A stretch of DNA of 17,294 nt from Fen-1038 sp042408355 (GTDB taxonomy: Bacteria; Chloroflexota; Anaerolineae; Anaerolineales; Villigracilaceae), in the NCBI GenBank assembly GCA_042408355.1, contig JBHORD010000084.1, positions 1 to 17,294 of the forward strand, read 5' to 3'. The notes beneath the pieces are model-generated. The model was not told where the DNA came from, searched no databases, and saw only the letters and a program-made list of their open reading frames with translations. A program made the position numbers and the translations under genes. This document shows, in pieces, positions 14,183 to 17,294 of this stretch (position 1 is its first letter; each line of letters opens with the position of its first letter).

Positions 14183-14854
14183 TTATTTGCACGCGGCGAT
14201 AACCATCACAACGCTTGACCGTATTTCCGATTCGTGAACTTCAACATCGAATCCGGCGTTCTCCAGTGGGCGAACCGTGCGGCTGGCAATAACCTCGCGG
14301 AGGCCAGGCGGCGTTTCGCCTGTGACGCGAGAAAGCCACCTGGCAAACCGGTCCTGGATTTTTCGTCCCACAATCCACGCGGCAGGAATGATAACGAAGC
14401 GCCCTCCGTCAACCAGGACGCGATGAACGTCGGATATCGTGAGCGTGTCAAATATGTATTCGGATGGAAATGTGGCAACCACTGTATCGAAGGATCGCGC
14501 CGGGAAGGGGAGACGTTGCGCCAGACCGCGCGTCAAATTGAGTTGATCGAAGCCGTATTTCTGCAGACGGCGTTTGGCGAGACGCGCCATCTGCCTGGAT
14601 TCGTCCAGCCCCATGATGAGCCGCTTCGAGTCCGGGTTGAGCAGGTCCCGCGATTCCCGCAAAGCCCGTTGTAAAAATCCGGTTCCGTATCCAATTTCAA
14701 GAACACGAGTCCCCTGGATAAAGGGCAGAGAGGCTTCGATCCAATCGTTCCATCGTCCGATCGAAACGACCGCCGCGACGAAATCATACGTCCATGCCAG
14801 CGTATGATAAAAATGGTGAAAGAAAAAACGCATGAAGCGCGCGATAAGACGCAT
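14183..14854 (-). CDS. Class I SAM-dependent methyltransferase
   Basis: 223 residues, of the UbiE/Coq5-like type; the substrate cannot be read from the sequence. SAM-binding motif I is 'VLEIGYGTGF' (residues 51-60). The acidic residue after strand 2 is in 'IMGLDESRQM', motif III/IV is 'LPFPARSFDTVVATFPSEYI', and 'HRVLVDGGRFVIIP' is the usual strand after helix D. The N-terminal 'FHHFYHTLAWTYDFVAAVV' may be a membrane-associating or substrate helix. The open frame reaches back to a GTG at 14917, but an intrinsic terminator (14869-14902) lies in that extension, so the true start is most likely the ATG at 14854, with 'GGACAG' before it. About 160 bases separate it from the divergent-looking mntR control region, and no promoter of its own was recognised. 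Confidence 0.85.
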   Translation of the reverse strand: MRLIARFMRFFFHHFYHTLAWTYDFVAAVVSIGRWNDWIEASLPFIQGTRVLEIGYGTGFLQRALRESRDLLNPDSKRLIMGLDESRQMARLAKRRLQKYGFDQLNLTRGLAQRLPFPARSFDTVVATFPSEYIFDTLTISDVHRVLVDGGRFVIIPAAWIVGRKIQDRFARWLSRVTGETPPGLREVIASRTVRPLENAGFDVEVHESEIRSSVVMVIAACK

Positions 14855-14858
14855 CTGT

Positions 14859-14902
14859 CCAAAAACAAAACAAGGGTTTGACTCATGGGTCAAACCCTTG
14901 TT
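14859..14902 (-). terminator. Intrinsic terminator after ytxH
   Basis: Stem AACAAGGGTTTGAC (14869-14882) with GTCAAACCCTTGTT (14889-14902), loop of 6. On the - strand it is followed by a T-rich tail (TTTTGTTTTT). It ends the ytxG-ytxH unit and overlaps the unused upstream extension of the methyltransferase frame. Confidence 0.88.
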
Positions 14903-14917
14903 CGCGTCAATTTCCAC

Positions 14918-15277
14918 TCACGAAGCGGACGGCGTATCGCCGCTGGTTTTCTTGGCGGCTGGTTTGCGGACCGCTTCCAAGGCGCTTTCGCCGCGTGCGC
15001 GGACTTCCTTCGCGAGTTCATCCGCACGTGTGCGGGCGATTTTCGTCAATTCATCAGCCCGGGCGCGGGCTTCGGCGGCTGCGGCTTCCGCGCGGGCCAA
15101 TGCCTCTTCCGCGGACTGAGAAGCCATATCACGCAATTCGATGCTTTTGTCGCGAATCAATGCGCGTGTTTCTTCGCCGCTTTGCGGCGCGAACAAAAGC
15201 GATACCACTGCACCGGTCAAACCGCCAACAATGAAGCCAACAAGAAATGCGCCAAACTCATCATGATCGGATGCCAT
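14918..15277 (-). CDS. YtxH-domain membrane protein
   Basis: 119 residues. A glycine-rich membrane helix near the N-terminus ('GAFLVGFIVGGLTGAVVSLLFAPQSGEETR') is the signature of the YtxH family. A long Ala/Glu/Arg heptad-like helix ('AEEALARAEAAAAEARARADEL') follows, probably a coiled coil or amphipathic helix, with a Lys/Ala/Thr-rich tail. The ATG at 15277 is chosen over that at 15295, because AAGGAG lies just before it and inside the longer form. The family is linked to general stress in Bacillus (ytxGHJ), but its biochemistry is unknown. It lies 24 bases after the YtxG-like gene and is followed by a strong terminator, so the two form an operon. Confidence 0.88.
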   Translation of the reverse strand: MASDHDEFGAFLVGFIVGGLTGAVVSLLFAPQSGEETRALIRDKSIELRDMASQSAEEALARAEAAAAEARARADELTKIARTRADELAKEVRARGESALEAVRKPAAKKTSGDTPSAS

Positions 15278-15301
15278 AGGATTTTCTCCTTTCATTATTT
15301 G

Positions 15302-15781
15302 CTATTTGCGTTTAATTCCCATCAATTCTAACACACGTTGCAGACTCGCCAGATAACCATTGAGTTTGATGACCGGCTCGATGACGCTTTCGCCAAGGAA
15401 CTCTGCCGTTCCGCGCAGGGTGTTGATGGTTTCGGTGGTAGCCTGCAAAATGGGGCGAACCTCATTTTGCAGGAGGTTGATCAAGCTGGCAAGCTGTACC
15501 AGCAAGATGACAAGCGCCACGCCGATTACCAGCGTCTCCAGTCCGACGACAATGATGAAAACATCGCGGATTCGGCCAACTTCGTCGGCGGGCGTTTGCG
15601 GCCGCATGAGGAAATAAATGCCCGCGATCAATAATGCCAGCACGACGACCGCAATGGCAACCGCCGAGGCGATGGCCGCCCTCATTTGCCTTTCCTGCGC
15701 GGCGCGGGCGGCGATTTGTTCCGCAGTCGGCGGAGGGGGAGTTTGTGTTGCACTTTGTTGCGAGGGAATCGGAGTTGTCAT
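15302..15781 (-). CDS. YtxG-like (DUF948-type) membrane protein
   Basis: 159 residues. Pro/Thr/Gln-rich N-terminus, then two hydrophobic helices (about 40-65 'AVAIAVVVLALLIAGIYFLM' and 80-105 'VFIIVVGLETLVIGVALVILL'), then a helical tail 'NEVRPILQATTETINTLRGTAEFLGESVIEPVIKL' with the spacing of DUF948 proteins. The role is unknown; such proteins pair with YtxH in Bacillus ytxGH. The ATG at 15781 is preferred to one at 15802, because an extended -10 box lies between the two. No ribosome binding site is visible, and the mRNA is predicted to be leaderless. Family assignment is moderate, because one more membrane helix is seen than in simple DUF948 proteins. Confidence 0.7.
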   Translation of the reverse strand: MTTPIPSQQSATQTPPPPTAEQIAARAAQERQMRAAIASAVAIAVVVLALLIAGIYFLMRPQTPADEVGRIRDVFIIVVGLETLVIGVALVILLVQLASLINLLQNEVRPILQATTETINTLRGTAEFLGESVIEPVIKLNGYLASLQRVLELMGIKRK

Positions 15782-15787
15782 AGAGTC

Positions 15788-15796
15788 ATTATAGCA
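15788..15796 (-). promoter_or_regulatory. Extended -10 promoter giving a leaderless transcript of the YtxG-like gene
   Basis: On the - strand TGCTATAAT (15796 to 15788) is a perfect extended -10. Only six bases separate it from the ATG at 15781, so transcription should begin at or next to the start codon. No adequate -35 was found. Confidence 0.6.
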
Positions 15797-15816
15797 CGGC
15801 AATTTATGAAATCATG

Positions 15817-16626
15817 CTATGCCCACAATATTTCCTTGACTTCGGGGCGCGCAAACAGCGCTTCAAGCACAGCCCCGCCGACGGCCAATGATTTGTCTGA
15901 GACGAGTTCGCACAGACGCGGATCGTCGCGCGCGTCGAGATCGCCGATCTTTAAACCTTTTGAGACATTCAAGCCCGGGCGCAACAAACCGCGCAGAACT
16001 CCCGCGAACGGGGCGGTAATGACCTCATCGTTGATCGCCGCGATGGGCTGACCCGAATCAAAATGACCGCCAATCTTCGCTTCGGATTTCAAAACGCCGT
16101 CGCACGGAGCGCGCAATACACGGCGCGGATCGCCTTCGGGTTGGGATGAATCGGCGTTCGTTGAGCCTTTCCAGATCACGCGGCCCATTGTGTGTCCGCG
16201 TTGCGTTTCGATCACTGCATCACAATTTTCGCCGGCGATAAAACCGGGGCCAAGCCCGATATGCAGTAAGGGTTTAATGGGCAGAGGCTCGGGGGCGCGC
16301 TTAAGCATACGTCCATCCACAACCACAGTAAAACGCGGACTGATGAGCAAAGGATTTTGCAGAATGCTGGCGTCCGGATCCACCACGACAGGAATCTCGC
16401 CCGCCTCCATCGCGACTTGATATTGATCCGCAGAGGTCAGGCGCGCAGTCACGCCTTCCACCGTAATCTGACCCTCATAAACGGCTTCTGCAAACGAAAC
16501 GGCGCGCCGGACTGCGAGCGGCTGAGGCAGTTCGATGACGACGACGTTCAAGCCGACGCGGCGCAATCGCAGTGCGACGCCGCTCGCCAGATCACCGCCG
16601 CCTCGGATCACAATTACGGCCGTCAT
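15817..16626 (-). CDS. yqeB: EF2563/YqeB-family accessory protein of selenium-dependent molybdenum hydroxylases
   Basis: 269 residues. N-terminal Rossmann-like part 'VIVIRGGGDLASGVALRLRRVGLNVVVIEL' with the 'RRAVSFAEAVYEG' motif of the EF2563 family, then 'PVVVDPDAS' and 'GLGPGFIAGENCDAVIET'. The C-terminal half ('VITAPFAGVLRGLLRPGLNVSKGLKIGDLDAR') has a lipoyl/biotinyl-like beta fold. The family co-occurs with the SelD-linked molybdenum hydroxylase maturation genes, but its exact reaction is not established. No other gene of that pathway is in the window, so it stands alone here. Its ATG shares one base with the stop codon of the upstream DUF1361 gene (TGATG), which suggests translational coupling. 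The YtxG-like gene begins 36 bases downstream with its own promoter. Confidence 0.88.
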   Translation of the reverse strand: MTAVIVIRGGGDLASGVALRLRRVGLNVVVIELPQPLAVRRAVSFAEAVYEGQITVEGVTARLTSADQYQVAMEAGEIPVVVDPDASILQNPLLISPRFTVVVDGRMLKRAPEPLPIKPLLHIGLGPGFIAGENCDAVIETQRGHTMGRVIWKGSTNADSSQPEGDPRRVLRAPCDGVLKSEAKIGGHFDSGQPIAAINDEVITAPFAGVLRGLLRPGLNVSKGLKIGDLDARDDPRLCELVSDKSLAVGGAVLEALFARPEVKEILWA

Positions 16627-17216
16627 CAGTTTGTCTCCACTTGCTCTTGCAGAACATGTCCGAAGGCGTAGATCGTCAAATAGACGAAGATGAAGAAGAG
16701 GGTATAAAGAGCGATGAAACCGACCGATCTCAGGCTTGGATCAGAAAGCCAATCCCAAAGATTCGTAGCGGTCTGCCCCGGATCCTGAAACACATCCCAG
16801 CTGTTGAGCCGAATGAATCTTCCAATGTAAATACCGACGCTGCTCAAGCCTGCGACAATCAAAACAAACGCCCACCCGAACCAGCGGTTGAATTCACGTT
16901 TGATGATTTCCTGCATCAGGTTGAGCGACACAATGCCAAGCAGCATACCTGTCCATGAAAACCATATCAACAGGATGACATCATACCAAATCGGCACGTT
17001 ACTTGGGCCCTGGCTGAGATGCTGCAAGTCGGTCAGAATGTATGGCGCGTTGGGAAAGAAAATGAGCCAGAGAAAAGCAAACGCGGGAATGGCAAAGTAC
17101 ATCAAAGCGCGCTGCCAGGAAAGGATATAGGCGAGAAAAGCCAACACGAAGGGAATCCATGCCAGGAACAGATTCCACACGAGGCCAACGTAACGAAACG
17201 ATCCACCGCTGTACAA
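16626..17216 (-). CDS. DUF1361 membrane protein (5' end uncertain)
   Basis: About 196 residues, six hydrophobic helices. The signature stretches 'WNLFLAWIPF', 'FFPNAPYILTDLQHL', 'WYDVILL' and 'GIYIGRFIRLNSWD' are characteristic of DUF1361, an integral membrane family of unknown function. The TTG at 17216 is used because an in-frame TGA occurs at 17238-17240. However, the region upstream is the spacer of a perfect fold-back inverted repeat at the window end, which may be an assembly artefact. The true start may therefore lie beyond it, and an N-terminal extension of the 'ARVLYSGG' type is likely. The gene overlaps the next one (yqeB) by one base. It is the only visible member at the 5' end of the right-hand - strand block, and its promoter is not in the window. 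Confidence 0.8.
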   Translation of the reverse strand: MYSGGSFRYVGLVWNLFLAWIPFVLAFLAYILSWQRALMYFAIPAFAFLWLIFFPNAPYILTDLQHLSQGPSNVPIWYDVILLIWFSWTGMLLGIVSLNLMQEIIKREFNRWFGWAFVLIVAGLSSVGIYIGRFIRLNSWDVFQDPGQTATNLWDWLSDPSLRSVGFIALYTLFFIFVYLTIYAFGHVLQEQVETN

Positions 17217-17294
17217 GATGCGCGTCGCTGGTTTGCGTCAGTCTGGAGGCGGCGCGCATCTTGTACAGCGGTGGATCGTTTCGTTACGTTGGCC
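17183..17294. repeat. Perfect 42-bp inverted repeat at the window end
   Basis: Left arm 17183-17224 is exactly complementary to right arm 17253-17294, with a 28-base spacer. The right arm is a reverse copy of the beginning of the DUF1361 gene and stops precisely at the last base of the window. This is typical of a contig end where the assembly graph turns back on its own reverse strand. A real hairpin is possible but less likely. Confidence 0.95.

Overview
The window looks like a chromosomal segment of a Chloroflexota bacterium, probably class Anaerolineae. That assignment is an inference from four things: moderately high GC, the Thr/Pro-rich 'PTPTPLPL' linker and C-terminal membrane anchor in the first protein, a Gram-positive-type (GAAC-N4-GTTC) SOS operator, and the style of the short dispersed repeats. 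No rRNA, tRNA, CRISPR array, transposase or phage gene was seen. Fifteen protein genes account for nearly all of the sequence.

Left part (1-9198): the 3' end of a large anchored surface protein, then pth (peptidyl-tRNA hydrolase) and mfd (transcription-repair coupling factor) on the + strand. mgsA (methylglyoxal synthase) runs on the - strand and is divergent from a KimA-type potassium/APC transporter. uvrB follows, so two nucleotide-excision-repair genes lie about 2.5 kb apart. uvrB has an extended -10 promoter immediately followed by a canonical LexA/DinR operator. mfd carries three kinds of repeat-like DNA inside its reading frame, one of them an 8-bp tandem repeat.

Middle (9199-14100): a small secreted helical protein ends at a strong bidirectional terminator. 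Facing it is a four-gene metal cassette on the - strand: mntR (DtxR family), mntH (Nramp importer), a tandem universal-stress protein, and an MbfA-like ferritin/VIT1 fusion predicted to export Fe or Mn. The mntR promoter has a TTGACG-17-TATAAT structure, and a DtxR-type palindrome covers the expected start site. The sequence therefore suggests a metal-autoregulated unit that combines import, stress sensing and efflux.

Right part (14183-17294, all - strand): DUF1361 membrane protein, then an EF2563/YqeB-type molybdenum-hydroxylase accessory protein (start and stop codons overlap), then a YtxG-like/YtxH pair with an apparently leaderless first gene and a good terminator, then a SAM methyltransferase. 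The last 112 bases form a perfect 42-bp inverted repeat ending exactly at the window edge. This is most simply a contig-end fold-back, and it makes the 5' end of the DUF1361 gene uncertain.

I found no clearly novel system. The most informative observations are the two operator-over-start-site promoters, the metal cassette, and the repeats embedded in mfd.
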